A stretch of 64,000 nucleotides of DNA from Hypericum androsaemum (taxonomy: Eukaryota; Streptophyta; Magnoliopsida; Malpighiales; Hypericaceae): NCBI GenBank assembly GCA_963995505.1, contig OZ023188.1:15327912-15391911 (forward strand), in the 5' to 3' direction. Below, piece after piece: positions 25,408-38,100 of this stretch (the first letter of the stretch is position 1; the number at the start of each line of letters is the position of its first letter). Under the pieces are notes generated by a model that was not told the DNA's origin, searched no databases, and saw nothing but the letters and a program-made list of their open reading frames with translations. The position numbers and the translations under genes are program-made.

Positions 25408-25624
25408 GAGATTTTTTCTCAAATAGATTTTAAAAACTTAGATATTTTTTCAAAATAGGTACATATTTTTAAAATATGTCACGTCTCCAATCATTTGGGA
25501 CAGGATTTAATATTTTGACGCTTCTTATATATTTTAATATATATTTTTATTTTTTTCAATGTATATATTTCTACCTATTTTAGAAAAATATCTAAGTTTT
25601 TTACGTATTTGAGAAAAAAATATC
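25408..25624. mobile_element. 217-bp MULE-type MITE
   Basis: Left end GAGATTTTTTCTCAAATAG; right end, inverted, GATATTTTTTTCTCAAATAC; further inside both arms AAAAACTTAGATATTTTT and AAAATAGGTA. Flanks GCTTCAGGT (25399-25407) and GCTTCAAGT (25625-25633) are a 9-bp duplication with one mismatch. Terminal text matches the larger element at 39869-41638, so this is a short member of that family. Confidence 0.65.
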
Positions 25625-25723
25625 GCTTCAAGTTCAATAGGTGCACAGGTAAAACAGAGAGAACTTTGGCTTATCGTTTAACAAAGCAAACATCAACAGC
25701 CTCAAACCTAGCGAACCTCCTTA

Positions 25724-26357
25724 GACCACCCACATCAGCAAACCATTCAAACCAGTTCACGGAATAAACAATTAATTTCTCTCTTATCTACACCCAATCT
25801 AACTCAATCCAATCCAATTACATATTTTTCTACCCACAGCAGCAAACCAGTTCACATAATAAATAATTAATTTCTCTAGAATTTAGATAGCCTGAAAGAT
25901 TATAAGATTCAAATGATTGAAAATTTGGAAAATTAGGATCATTTGGATCCATAGTAGAAATAATATAACAGAGAAAATTTAAAAAGAAAATATTATGTAG
26001 TGAAAGAAGAGAGAATTTTAGATGATGTATGCAAATATGTTAACATTGAACTCTATTTATAGAGATTTAAAAAATAATAATTTTTATATATTTTTAGTTT
26101 TGCTAAAGATAAGGTCTGTTTAGATAACCACGAAAATATTATCCCAAAATATCTATTTTTAACGAATAATATTATGCCAAGTGGAACTAAATAGATAAAT
26201 AAGAAAAGAAAAAAAAAGCCAAGTGGCCGTTTTCCGTTCGCGAGCGGCGATCGGGCAAACGAACCGATCGACCGCTCGCTCCAGCCTCTCATTTGTGTTT
26301 TTTTTAATAATAAAAAAATGGCCCGATCGATCGGGCAAACGCCTGCTGCGGGTAGCC
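25724..26357. mobile_element. 634-bp Harbinger-like MITE, TSD TTA
   Basis: Ends GACCACCCACATCAGCAAAC at left and, inverted at right, GGCTACCCGCAGCAGGCG, each bordered by TTA (25721-25723, 26358-26360), the 3-bp PIF/Harbinger duplication. CAGTTCACGGAATAAACAATT occurs twice in slightly different form near the left end. The right end carries a perfect 16-bp palindrome (26321-26336) and a second GC-rich block at 26222-26272. The core aligns with 15886-16760 and, inverted, with 58063-59368. No transposase. Confidence 0.8.
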
Positions 26358-26360
26358 TTA

Positions 26361-28130
26361 CAATCCTCCACAAGAAGCGAGATGTCACTCCCCAATCAGA
26401 TTGGCTTTGATGATAAGCCAAAACTAATGGCTGACACTTCGATGATAAGCCAAAATCAATGGTTGAGAGTTCGATTCCACAATAATCGTTGGGAAACCCA
26501 ACAAGTTAGCAAAATCAAAACCTAGTTTTATGTCGCGACCCTCCGGGATGGTCGGATGTAAAAAGCCCGAACCTCAACAGCAACAAAGCCATCCAAGGAG
26601 TCCCGAAAATAGCACCAACTTGACCGTAGAAGTGATGCTATCAGTATTAATATTGTGCCGACTTTGACACGAAGGATTATATGTACACTCGAGGTTCTTT
26701 TAGTTGAGATAACATTATTTATGATAATATTTACAAGATATATACAGTGTAGAGTTTCCTCGTCCAGTTATGAGTTTGCAAGATAAGTAATTAATAATAA
26801 CTCACGAGTTTCGGCATGTGAAAATCAGGAAAATGAACGTTGTTGTGGGCTTTTTCTTTTTTTCCCTTTTCAAAAAATATAGGGTGGTGGGGTTAAATTT
26901 ATGCATTTCCCACCTAATTAATGTTGATTAACATTTCTAGAATAATGACAAACTCTTCGCATTGCACCGTGCTCTAACCAATATAACGAATAATATTTTT
27001 ATTTTAAAAAAACAGCTTCATCCGAAAAACTCATAATCATTTAATTCAAAATCAAGACAGATAAAACTTAAATTTAAGGTATTTAAATTTAAATAATTTT
27101 ATATCAGTTAATTTAAGTACGTGGTCCATATTTTACCTATACATTGACGGTTGCAATAACCTTGAAATACCCTAAAAAATTATAAAAAACAGAATACCGA
27201 AAGTCTTTAAAAAGTCCCAAAGTACCATGGCATATTCTTGGCCCTAACATAAAACATTTCAAAATATGTAAAATATCGTACCTTGATAAAGTACAATTGA
27301 ACATATAAAAAATGAAAAATAGTAGAAATATGTGAAAGGAACATCCACATCTTTTCCCTGTGAAAATAAACCAAGAACATGGTAATGGGAGGGGTCACAT
27401 TTCGACAATGAAATGGGAATTTAGATATGGAAAAAGGGATCTAATGATTGAGGTCTAGCTTTTTATGGAATTAAGTGGGCTCAGGTCACTCAACACCATA
27501 AGAGTTTATGATCCATATTTTATTAATTGAAGTCACTTTCATTTTTTTGTGGACAGGTGTCAGCTAATGTTGAACTCTGTTACTTAAATTGGCTTTTTAA
27601 CTTCTTCTTTTTTTAACTTGAAAATAGACAGCAAAAGGCTAAATAAAACTTGAAGGATCAAGACGAATTTTAGGTCTTCCATAAGTCAAAAAAAGGAAAC
27701 ATTATGAGAAAATTATATTTATGTAAAATACTTGCAAATAGTATGGAAAACTATCAATATTCCATACTACAGAATTAGAATATATAGTAAAATATTTTTC
27801 ATTAATCTGTATGCATAATATTAATAGTCCACAGGAGTAAATTGAAAAATATTGATTATGATCAGCAATAAGCTACTTCAATTAGGACAATAAACTATAC
27901 TTGGTCAAAGTATTTTGCAGTATTAATTGGCGGGTGTTTGCTTTAATGACATAATTAAAAAATCAAATAAATCTCTGTATGCTCCCAATGATTTGTGGTC
28001 AAATTAGCAACGGATATTTCCTAAAATATACTCATTTCTTGGATACCAAAAGCATAAACAGGCAATAATTAATAAATCGAAAAAATACTTCTGCTTAGTG
28101 CTTACCATTGTACGAGATTCTTGCTCTTGA
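26361..28130. other. Intergenic stretch
   Basis: No gene seen. TTTGATGATAAGCCAAAA repeats imperfectly at about 26405 and 26440. A GC-rich patch at 26528-26640 might be an old retroelement fragment but has no boundary evidence. Confidence 0.45.
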
Positions 28131-28139
28131 ATAAGTTAA

Positions 28140-29304
28140 GAAAAATTACGCTAAGGTCTCTGTAGTTTGATCTTTTTCTCTCTCGGGTCCCTGCATTTCT
28201 AAAATCTATGCTAACATCTCTCGTGTTTGGTTTTAGAAACTCTAGGGTCCCTCACTGACGTCATGAGTCCTATTTTATTTTTTTGTCATAGAAATGACCA
28301 AAATGCCCTTAAAATAATATAAAAACTTGTCTTCTTCAACCTCTTCAACTCCAAGAACACCAACAAAAAATAAGATCAAATTAACTATAACCTAACAAGA
28401 ACACTAGAAAACCCATTAATCGAGACAACCTCTTCTTCAAGTAGCCTATATGCACATTCAACCCATCCACCTCCATTCTGATAGGCGAGTACAACTTGAC
28501 GAACCTCAGGATCGTCGAGTGGTCTCGCTGATTAACCGCCATTTCCATCTCCCGCTTCACAAGCCCTTCCAGCTGCTACTTAAACCCTAGCAGCCGATCC
28601 CGCTGCTCAATCCCGAAGTCGGGGTACCTATCGTCGATCTCGAAGAAGGTCCTGACGTAGGAGGCAGCGGCCTCGTAGTCCGCAGAGGCGAGGGCGGAGC
28701 GTGCACCATCGAGGAAGTTGGACTTCTCCACGGTGGCGTCGATGAGGAGGAGCGTGGACCACGCGCGACTGCAGGGGTAGGGAACTGGTTGGCGTCGAGG
28801 CACCGTCCCCTTGCTCGTCATCGTTTAGCTTTAGGGAGGACGCCGACGACGGTGTCGGCGAAGGTAGGGAACCGGTTGGCATCGACAGCATTATCATCGG
28901 TTTTGTTGTGGCAGGAGATGGATCTTGGAGGGTGGAGCTCCGGGATGGAAAAGAACTAGGTGGAGTTTAACTCCAGATTTAGAAGAGCGAGAGAGAGTTT
29001 TATTTCCGCATCCAACTTCCATAAATTTACCTTGTGTTATAGGTGTTCTTGTTGAGTTTTAGTTAATTTGATGTTGTTCTTGGTTGATGTTCTTGAAGTT
29101 CAAGAGGTTGGAGAAGGTAAGTTTCTTATTTAAGGGCATTTTGGTCATTTCTATGACTAGAAATGAAAAAAAGACCCATGACGTCAGCGAGGGATCCGAG
29201 AGTTTTTAAAACCAAGCACGGTGGACGGCAGCATGGATTTTAGAAATGCAGGAACCTAAGAGGGAGGGAGACCAAAACTACAGGGACTTGAACATAATTT
29301 GCCC
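28140..29304. mobile_element. 1165-bp Pack-MULE carrying a COG4 fragment
   Basis: Terminal inverted repeats of ~180 bp at roughly 80% identity. Left contains GTCTCTGTAGTTTGATC, GTCCCTGCATTTCTAAAATC, TGACGTCATGAG and AGAAATGACCAAAATGCCCTT, each mirrored at right. Flanks ATAAGTTAA (28131-28139) and ATAAATTAA (29305-29313) are a 9-bp duplication with one mismatch. Between the arms is GC-rich DNA recognisable as part of a host gene, and there is no transposase. This is the definition of a Pack-MULE. Confidence 0.85.
28432..28770 (-). pseudogene. COG4: Captured COG4 (Golgi tethering complex subunit) fragment
   Basis: Reading the minus strand, the frame from 28770 gives S-R-x-x-S-T-L-L-L-I-D-A-T-V-E-K, a D-Y-E-A-A-A-S-Y-V block, then a TAG at 28578-28576, then Q-L-E-G-L-V-K-R, Q-R-D-H-S-T-I-L-R-F-V-K-L-Y-S-P and G-Y-L-K-K. 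This order matches the N-terminal part of plant COG4 (R-I-D-A-I-V-E-R..., Q-R-D-H-P-T-I-L-R-F-V-R-L-Y-S-P). About 110 residues are represented. The TAG, plus a frame change just upstream of S-R (an overlapping frame reads L-Q-S-R-V), shows it cannot encode COG4. The full-length parent is not in this window. Family identification is from memory, not a search. Confidence 0.8.
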
Positions 29305-29313
29305 ATAAATTAA

Positions 29314-30933
29314 TCCACCAACATTTTCCCCATCATATTTTTCTTTGTCTAGTTGGTTGTCGAGGGAACCATAGAAACTTTGCTGTCAAGAAATTGACCA
29401 GCTCAAATTAAAAATAACCTCTAGGAGATTAGCTAGCTTCTTATGTCTCCTATGGGTTCAGAATCTTACTCATGTGGTCATGTACAAGAGTTAATTTGAT
29501 ACTTAGGTTTAAATTAAGCTTAATTTGATCGGATCAAGCCAAACGATATGTGATTGCGAAAGCAGTGACGGGGCTCGATACAATTCAGCATGAACGTATT
29601 ATTAAACGCAGATTCCTCGCGGAACTTTTGGCTTCTGTTCCTTGATTAAGCTTTAGCCAGACCATTACCAATTGTTTATATCCGTAATGGAAGATCACCC
29701 GCAAGTCGAAACTATTAATCAGATATTAGAAAACACACCAAGTGGTCCTGGCATAGGACCACAACTATTCCGATACGTGATCATGTTACGACTAATTTCA
29801 GAATCGAGCACGTTCCGTAGGTTGAAAGGTGGCATATTATATTGGCGGTCAAAAACAGGGAAAAGATAAGTCATCGACACGTCTTCATGCTGGAGCTAGC
29901 ATGTTTCACCTAGGAAAACAATTACGCGTAAAGCAAGGAAACAGTTAAGAGACAAATGTCTCGGAAATGATCTTCCAAGAGGATCCTGTGTCCCTTATTG
30001 CCTTGTATTATGAAGGTTATATATGATCCGTACAGAGGACCCTTTTTTAATTATCCGGATCCTAAACTAAGTAATCAATAAATGGTCACAAAGCACAACC
30101 AAACATCTTTGGGCCGAGACGAGACATCAAGTCCTCTAGTTAGGATATGTTTCTTATTGCTTTTTGAAAGGTATGATTATAATTTTCAAAATTTGAATTC
30201 TGGAATTTGTTGAGTTTGCACATATTTTGTTCCGTTATGCTAAATTCTCTTTCACGTGTTTCTTATTGTATGCATACATTTATACGAGCTCGTCACATGC
30301 ACGAACTACATAGCTAGCTGGCTAGAACATGTATCGTCTAATTATTTTTTTTGAAAATTAATTTTTCATACAATGTCAGGATTTTAACTTAGGACTTTCA
30401 TAAATTACTAATATTTTGTACCATTAGACTAAATAGTCTTTTACATGCATTGTCTAATTATAATAAATCTTATAACTTGAAGCCTCCGAAAAATAACTTA
30501 ATTCCCTGATCTAGACAAACCCAGTTCAAGTTTTTCTTACCAACAACCACATAGGTTAATTGACAAAAAGAGTTATTTTAACTTAATCAAGATTTATCGA
30601 ATTTAAGCCAATAAAAATACATATTTATTAAGAGAGTTTTATCAGTATACAAATGTTATACACAACTCGAACTTAACTTCGGAGTGAATTTCTGTACACT
30701 TAGTTTTAACAAAAAATAATTACAGTTATTCTAATGATTATAATGGCGATGATGAAGTGGTACGTAGTAGCTTCACCACGTATAGCAATTTGGTATCTTA
30801 TAATATATCGCCAAAGTGAGGGTGATATATATTGCGCTAATTTAGATATCCACTGACAGTATTAATGCATGTTAAATATAAAATATCAGCAAACATCAGC
30901 GACGTGGAAATAACTGCAACGTTAGTAATGCAC
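29314..30933. other. Intergenic stretch
   Basis: AT-rich with no supported gene; the 29672-29869 frame has no recognisable domain. Confidence 0.5.
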
Positions 30934-30965
30934 TAATGCTTGGGTTTTCCTTCTAAAAAAAATAA

Positions 30966-32286
30966 GGGAAAAGTCTCAAAAAGTACCTTGTAGTTTCAGA
31001 TTTTCATAATTAAGACCATATAGTTTGAAATTGGTAATTTAGTACCCTGTGGTTTACAAACTTTTTCTCGGGCAGGTCCAGGGTAGCTGCCCTGCCAAAT
31101 ATGCTCGAAACCAACCATTTTTGTGCTGACACATGGCAAGTGATTGGATAAAGTCGACGATTACGTGTCGTTTGATAAATTACCATTTTAGTTCCAAATT
31201 TATTTATAGTTTTTAAAAAACTCATTATTTAAATTCTATATAAAAAAAACCCAGTTTTTCACCACAACGAAGACAATGAGTTAACTGGGGACCATTCATC
31301 AACACAGCTTGCCTCACCATGAACATCAAATAGAAAATTTCTAACCTAACATACAAAGACAACAGCAAAATCCTCGTCCGCCGTCTTTGCCACCACAACC
31401 CCTCGAACCGTATCGGCCCCCAAGATCTCCACCCCTGCCTCTGCTCCAGCCTCCTTCACCACTTCGTCATCCACTTTGGCTTCCACCTTTAAAATCCCAA
31501 TCACCGCGGTTGTCCCTTGGCAGCATCTTACACAGTCGGATCTGGTTGGTGCTTGAGTAGGGAGCGGGGGGAGAAGGTGGAGAAGAAAGACAACCGCAGA
31601 TCTGGTTGGTGCTTGAGCGAAGAAGAAGAAGAAGGATACTGTTGGCCACCGTTGCAGAGGTCACCGCCGTCGTCAAGATCAGGTGAAGAAGAAGGGTACA
31701 CCGGAGATGGAGGAGACGGGGCTGGTGGCTAGTCGCTGGTCGTTCACCAGAAATTATGATTTTTTTTTGTTAGAGAGCTAGGGATGTATGGTTTTGACGG
31801 TGGAAATTTTAGAGGAGGAGAGAAGGCCAAGAAGGTGCGATTTATGATTTTGACAGTGGAAATCAACTAAAAGGTTTCTAAAAAAAATCAACGGGAAGAA
31901 GTACGGCTACGTTCTCAAGGCCGTGGAGCCCATCACCACCATTCTTCCGGTTGATTGGGTTTGACATCTTCAGTTGAAGAAGGAAAGGGGCTTTTGATTT
32001 TGGTTCCAGGAGGATTTTTTGGGTTTTTCTGGAAAAATATAAAAATTAGGGATTATTTTGGTAATTTATCGTATTACACGTCATCATCAACTAAACCCAC
32101 TTGTCGCCACGTGTCCGCCATGTCGGGTAAAAATGACAGCGTTTCAAGCCTATTTGGCCGGGCAACTACCTTGGACCTGCCCGGGAAAAAATGTGTAAAC
32201 CACGTGGTACTAGATTCCCAATTTGAAACCACATGGCCTTAATTCTGAAAGTCTAATACCACAAAGTACTAAATAGGACTTTTCCC
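30966..32286. mobile_element. 1321-bp long-TIR MULE with perfect 9-bp TSD
   Basis: Ends GGGAAAAGTC...GACTTTTCCC, flanked by identical AAAAAATAA (30957-30965, 32287-32295). Terminal repeats extend >150 bp: GTACCTTGTAGTTTCAGA, GACCATATAGTTTGAAATT, GTGGTTTACA, CGGGCAGGTCCAGGGTAGCTGCC, with right-arm mirrors. The interior (31340-31960) is GC-rich and has short frames, including G-K-K-Y-G-Y-V-L-K-A-V-E-P near 31890, that may derive from captured host genes, but I do not recognise them. No transposase. Confidence 0.8.
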
Positions 32287-32307
32287 AAAAAATAATGCTT
32301 GGGTTTT

Positions 32308-33310
32308 ATTGGTAAAGTTGATAGGGAAGTGGCTGTTGGACAGAAAGTTGCGAGATTTTCACACCACCAGTGATTAATTTTTTTGGGTTCATAAGTAACT
32401 CACCAAATAATTGAAGTTCAAACTATGTATTTCATTGAAATATGATAAAAATTTTCAACAAAAATTTAACAATGTTATATTTCCAAAGATTCAAACTCGA
32501 GATCTCTTATTTAATATAAAACATCTCTCTTGGTGATTAATTTAAATATTTGTTGATAACTAATGATTAATTATGCAATATAAATATGTCACACCCCGCA
32601 ATATATATATTGAGTGGATGTAGCTGGTGTGGCTCGAGGATGAAAAGTGTCCATCAATTTCACCCTCGCATCGTTCCTGTTCCATTTGTTTTCTCGTCTC
32701 TATAAAACAAATGGTAATCCATGACTTGGACAGGCTCCACCTTAAAGGATCTTCAAGCATCGGTACTCTTTTTTATTAGGTATCAACTATCAAGCATCGA
32801 GACCTTCAACAAATTGACCATTGGCCAATTTGATTATTATTATTACTATTATTAATAAAAGCAAGTGCAAAAGGCATCATAAGAAATCCTTTGGTTGCCT
32901 TCTCGTTACATGTTTGAAGTCGGTGACATAAAACAGAGACCAAGCTAGCTAATGCCTACTAATTAATGACCCTATATAGCATATACTATGCTATAATACA
33001 ATTATTATATTTCCCAACCTGTGGCTTCGTGTTCGTTCGATCGACCAGAGGTTATTGATATTGACCCCTTGCTACATAAATAGTCGAGCTTATTATTGTT
33101 ACACTACGCGGATGATCGCCAAATCCGCGACCATATCTTGTATAATAGATAATAAATAGCAAAGATGCCTATCTCGAATTTGTATTATTCATAAATATGA
33201 AAATTTTATATACTTATTTATCTCGTCATAGATTTGAGCCTTCGAAAATCAACTCATCATATTTTTCTTTAAGATTTTGGGTCGAATATAAAATTTTTTA
33301 ACATAATATG
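32308..33310. other. Intergenic stretch
   Basis: No gene or bounded repeat seen. Confidence 0.5.
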
Positions 33311-33315
33311 AGAAC

Positions 33316-34225
33316 TGTTGGAAAAGCTTGAATGAAAATTCAATGCAAAGCCCAAAGTGGAAAGGCCCAAAATGGGAGGCCCAAAAGGGAAATGGAAAGT
33401 GCAATCCCACATTGGAAAGTGGCACAAACCTTTCCTAGTTTATAAGGAGAAACTCCTTGTTAGCTAGGAAATAAGTTGACCACCTGAAAGGATAGCCAAC
33501 TCGGACGCCAACTCGGACCGCGGCACGCACCATCCGAGCACGAGCACGTGCGTGTGCGCATGGCGCATTGGAAGCAGGTCGCAATGAGCACTTTGTGGCG
33601 CACTTGGCACGTGCCCATCGTCGCGAGGAGCTGGAGGAGCCTTAAGTATTTTGCCCAAGTCCGGAGAGAGCTGCGTAGCTACCGAAGTGACGAGGGGCTG
33701 CGAGCGCCTTCCAAAATGGCCACCGAAGAGGCATGAAGGGCTGGAATATCCTGGAGACTTCCAGATGGCCGAAGGGATACGAGATCCCTTGTGAAGGAGT
33801 GCCAGCATAGTCTGGGCGCACCTGGAAGGATCCAGAATGCCACCGAAGGGCCACGAGCGCAGCCAGCCAGCCTGCTGGTCGAACGGACGCATCCCTCCTA
33901 TCCAGCGCCTATAAATAGGCCCATCCCCCATCATTTGCACTTATCCCACTACAATTGCTAACACTACAACTTGCATAAGCATTCGTTAGCAATTGTAGGC
34001 TCTCTCTCACTCTCTCTGAAAGTTTCGAATATCAGATAGTTCGTCCGAAGCTTCGAGAGTCGTTGTGCTACGAACTCGAAGTTTGAAAGTCGTTGTATCT
34101 TGGGGACGATTGCCGCAGCCCGTAAGTACTAAATACGGGGCAATCTCGTCTTACGGAGAAAGAGTCCAACTCTTGTCTCGACTAATAAAGATACTAATCA
34201 AGTACACCTCCTCAGACAAACAATA
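33316..34225 (+). repeat. 5' LTR of the copia element
   Basis: 910 bp, starting TGTTGG and ending CAATA where the 3' copy has CAACA. A CCTATAAATAGGCCC promoter motif lies at about 33908-33922. Relative to the 3' LTR it appears to lack ~25 bp after TGTTGG and the expanded hexamer repeat. Confidence 0.85.
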
Positions 34226-34233
34226 ATCGTAAG

Positions 34234-37200
34234 ATGAGATTTGTGTACTTGAAGATGGCATCAACAAGCTTGGCACCAGTGCTAGCGGTCTCGGGAACTA
34301 TCCACGCCGAAAGGCCGGCCAAGTTCAACAGTACCGAGTTCAAGAGATGGCAGCAGAAGATGCTGTTATCTGACGACGCTCAACCTGGTCTGATTCTTGA
34401 AGGAAGAGGCTCCGAAGGTGGCAGAAAATGAGGCTGATCCACAGAAGATCAACGCCCTCGATGCATGGAGTCACAGCAACTTCCTATGTCGTAACTATGT
34501 CCTGAATAGCTTAGACGACGCCCTCTACAATGTCTATGCAGGTACCAAGACTGCGAAAGAATTATAGGACTCCCTGTAGAAGAAGTACAAAATGGAGGAT
34601 GCCGGGATGAAGAAATTTATCGTCGGAAGGTTCCTCGACTTTCAGATGGTGGACTCCAAGAAGGTGATAGACCAAGTGCAAGAGTTGCAACTAATCCTAT
34701 ATGAGATCCATACTGAAAGAATGCAACTAAGCGAGTCTTTCTAAGTGGCTGCTCTCATCGAGAAGCTACCTCCTCTGTGGAAGGACTTCAAGAACTACCT
34801 CAAGCATAAAAGGAAGGATATGGGGCTGGAAGACCTGATCGTGAGACTAAGGATCGAGGAAGATTACCGAAAGTCCGAAGTCAAGACCGGCAGGACCAAC
34901 TCCGAGGCTAAGGTACACCTCGCCGAAAGTGGTACCGGCAAGAAGAGGAAGAAGCCCGGGAACAAGCAGGAGAAGCAAGAGCCAAAGCAAAAGAAGGCTA
35001 AGAAGATCAAGGGCAATTGCTACAACTGCAACAAACCCAGTCACATGGCAAAAGATTGTCGCCTGCCAAAGAGGGACGATCGTGAGAAGGCAAATCTGGC
35101 CGAAGACCTGTCTGAGCTAGACTTATCCGCCGTGGTATTTGAAGCCAATCTGGTGGATAATCCAAGAGAGTGGTTCATAGACACAGGGGTAATCCGATAC
35201 ATTTGTTTAGACAAGGAGACATTTTTGACCTACATTCCGATCAACGGACGAAAGTTATTTATGGGTAACTACTCGACTTCACCCGTAGTTGGACTAGGCC
35301 ATGTGGTGCTGAAGCTGACCTCCGAAAAAGAGCTGACCCTCAAGAATGTGCTGGATGTCCCAAAAATTCGTAAAAATTTAGTATCCGGCTACTGTTGAGC
35401 AAAGCTAGGATGAAACTAGTATTCGAGACCGATAGGTTTGTTCTGACCAAGGCCGGTGCCTTTGTAGGAAAGGGTTATCTCGAGAGGGGGCTTTTCAAGA
35501 TGAATGTAATAACTATCAAATGCGCCTTTAATGGCCATAATAAAGTTATTAATTCTTCTTATTTGGCTGAGTGTTCTAACTTATGGCATGATAGATTAGG
35601 ACACGTAAATTTGAGCTCACTAAGAAAGTTAGTAAGTTTAAATTTATTGCCTAAAATGGAGTTTGACCCCAACAATAAATGTGAAGTATGTGTAGAGGCA
35701 AAAATGACCAAAGCACCTTTTCATTCAGCGAAAAGAAGTACTGCACCTTTAGAGTTAATTCATACCGACATATGCGATATGAAACAAGTGCAAACTAGAG
35801 GTGGGAAAAAGTATTTCATCACGTTTATTGACGATTGCACGAGGTACTATTATGTACACCTCTTGAAAGGAAAAGACGAAGCTCTAGAAGCTTTCTAGAG
35901 TTATAAGAATGAGGTTGAAAATCAACTTAGCACTAAAGTCAAAATGATTCGAAGTGATAGAGGGGGAGAATATGTAGCTCCGTTTGAGAAATTCTGCCAA
36001 CAAAATGGCATTATCCATCAAACAACAGCTCCATACTCACCTCAATCAAATGGCGTAGCTGAACACAAGAATCGAACTCTTAAGGAGATGATGAACGCTA
36101 TGTTGATTAGCTCGGGCTTACCAGAGAATTTGTGGGGGGAAGCTGTGCTATCAGCTAATCACATTCTAAACAAATTGCCACACAAGAAAAGGGACAAAAT
36201 CCCATATGAACTATGGAAAGGGAGAAAGCCTTCCTACAGTTACCTTAAAGTGTGGGGGTGCCTAGCTAAGGTAGAAATACCTATGCCTAAAAGGATGAGA
36301 ATAGGACCCAAGACCGTTGACTGCATCTTTATCGAATATGCCCACAACAGTAGCGCATACTGATTTCTAGTGCACAAGTCTGAAAACCCTAAAATCATAG
36401 AATCAAGGAATGCAACATTCTTTGAGAATATCTTTCCTAAAAAGAAAACAAAAGAAGTAAGCTAAAAAAAAGAAGTTATGAAGCTACACAAGGCTCTGAT
36501 CAAGGTGCTGAGGAACCTAGACGGAGTAAGAGGACCAAAGTAGCCTAGTCGTTTGGTCCAAATTTTCTAAACTACATATTAGAAAATAAACCTGGGACAG
36601 TCCAAGAGGCATTATCTAGTCTGGATGCTCCTCTCTGGAAAGAAACTATTAATAGTGAGACAGAATCCATCATGCAAAACTACACGTAGAAAATCATGGA
36701 TCTTTCACCAGGTTGCAAACCTTTAGGTTTCAAGTGGATCCTTAAAAAGAAATACAAAGCTGATGGATCAATCGATAAGTACAAAGCTTGGTTGATAGCT
36801 AAAGGGTTCAAGCAGAAGGAAGGATATGATTTCTTTGACACGTATTCGCCGGTCACAAGAATCACATCTATTAGAGTGCTCATAGCTGTCACAACACTCT
36901 ATAACCTCAAGATACATCAGATGGATATAAAAATAGCTTTCCTAAATGGAGAACTTGAGGAGGAAATATATATGGAACAACCTGAAGGGTTTGTTGCCCT
37001 CGGACAAGAACATAAAGTGTGCAAGCTGGTCAAGTCATTGTACAGGCTGAAACAGGCGCCGAAACAATGGCATGAAAAATTTGACAGAACAATGATGTCA
37101 AATGGCTTTAAGATCAATAAGTGTGATAAATGTGTATACATTAAAGGCACACCTGATACTTACGTGATTGTATGCCTATATGTCGACGATATGCTAATCA

Positions 37201-38100
37201 TGGGAAGCAGTAATAATCTTATCGTAAAAACTAAGAACATGTTAAGGAACAACTTTGACATGAAAGATATGGGTCTAGCTGACGTTATACTAGGGATTAA
37301 AATCTCTAGGACGACTGAAGAAATTATCTTGTCACAATCTCACTACGTTGAGAATGTACTCAAGAAATTCGATACTTTTGACAAACCTCCGGCTAAGACT
37401 CCAGTATACCTGAGTCTACACTTGGCTAAAAATAGAGGTGACTCAGTATCTCAACTGAAATATGCAAAGATCATCGGGAGTCTAATGTACTTAATAAATT
37501 ATACACACCCTGATATTGCTTACTCAGTTAGCAAGCTTAGTAGGTTCATGAGCAATCCAGGACCAGACCACTGGCTAGCTTTGAAAAGGGTTCTAAAGTA
37601 TTTAAAACATACAATAAACCATGGCATACTTTATACTAGGTATCCAGCTGTATTGGAAGGATACAGTGATGCGAATTGAATATCGGACACTAAAGACTCT
37701 AAATCCACTAGTGGTTATGTGTTCACCATAGGTGGAGGAGCTGTGTCCTGAAAATTCTCTAAACAAATGTGCATAGCTCAATCCACCATGGAGTCAGAGT
37801 TTATAGCACTAAACAAAGCTGGGGAAGAAGCTGAATGGCTCAGAAATTTCTTAAAAGATATTCTGTGTTGGAATAAGCTTGTGCCCCCTGTATTGATACA
37901 TTGTGATAGCATGTCTGCAATCGGGAGAGCACAAAGTACTATGTACAACGGTAAGTCTCGACATATCTGTAGGAGACATAACACCGTTAGACAGTTGATC
38001 TCAAGTTGAGTAATAATTATTGATTATGTGAAGTCCAAGGACAACATAGCTGATCCTTTGACGAAAGGAATCAACAGAGATCAAATGTACAACGCAGTAA
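34234..38100 (+). pseudogene. gag-pol polyprotein relic of the copia element
   Basis: Gag occupies about 34252-35160 with a CX2CX4HX4C zinc knuckle at 35018-35059. The protease active site is at about 35171-35190 (F-I-D-T-G-V in place of the usual D-S/T-G-A). The integrase zinc region starts at about 35583 (L-W-H-D-R-L-G-H...C-x2-C), with the catalytic core through 36360 (first Asp in H-T-D-I-C, second in D-R-G-G-E-Y). RT covers about 36700-37330, with Y-V-D-D at 37178-37189. RNase H covers about 37660-38010. At least ten in-frame stops interrupt it (for example near 34432, 34565, 34742, 35397, 35896, 36361, 37678), with a frame change near 34400. It cannot encode functional proteins. Confidence 0.9.

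Larger units (their letters stand above)
24552..25458. repeat. 460-bp tandem duplication containing a MITE
   Basis: 24552-25011 and 25012-25458 are direct repeats with a period of 460 bp, nearly identical (a few single-base differences, such as GCTGCCGAAGCC versus GCTGCCCGAGCC). Each unit holds one complete MITE plus ~140 bp of flank. The first unit stops inside the left terminal repeat of the MULE at 25408-25624 and then has ~13 bp of unrelated junction sequence. Confidence 0.85.

Noticed and set aside
26523..26640. Possible Ty3-type LTR start (TGTCGCGACC, GC-rich patch)
   Set aside because: No matching end, target duplication, second copy or coding region was found in the window.
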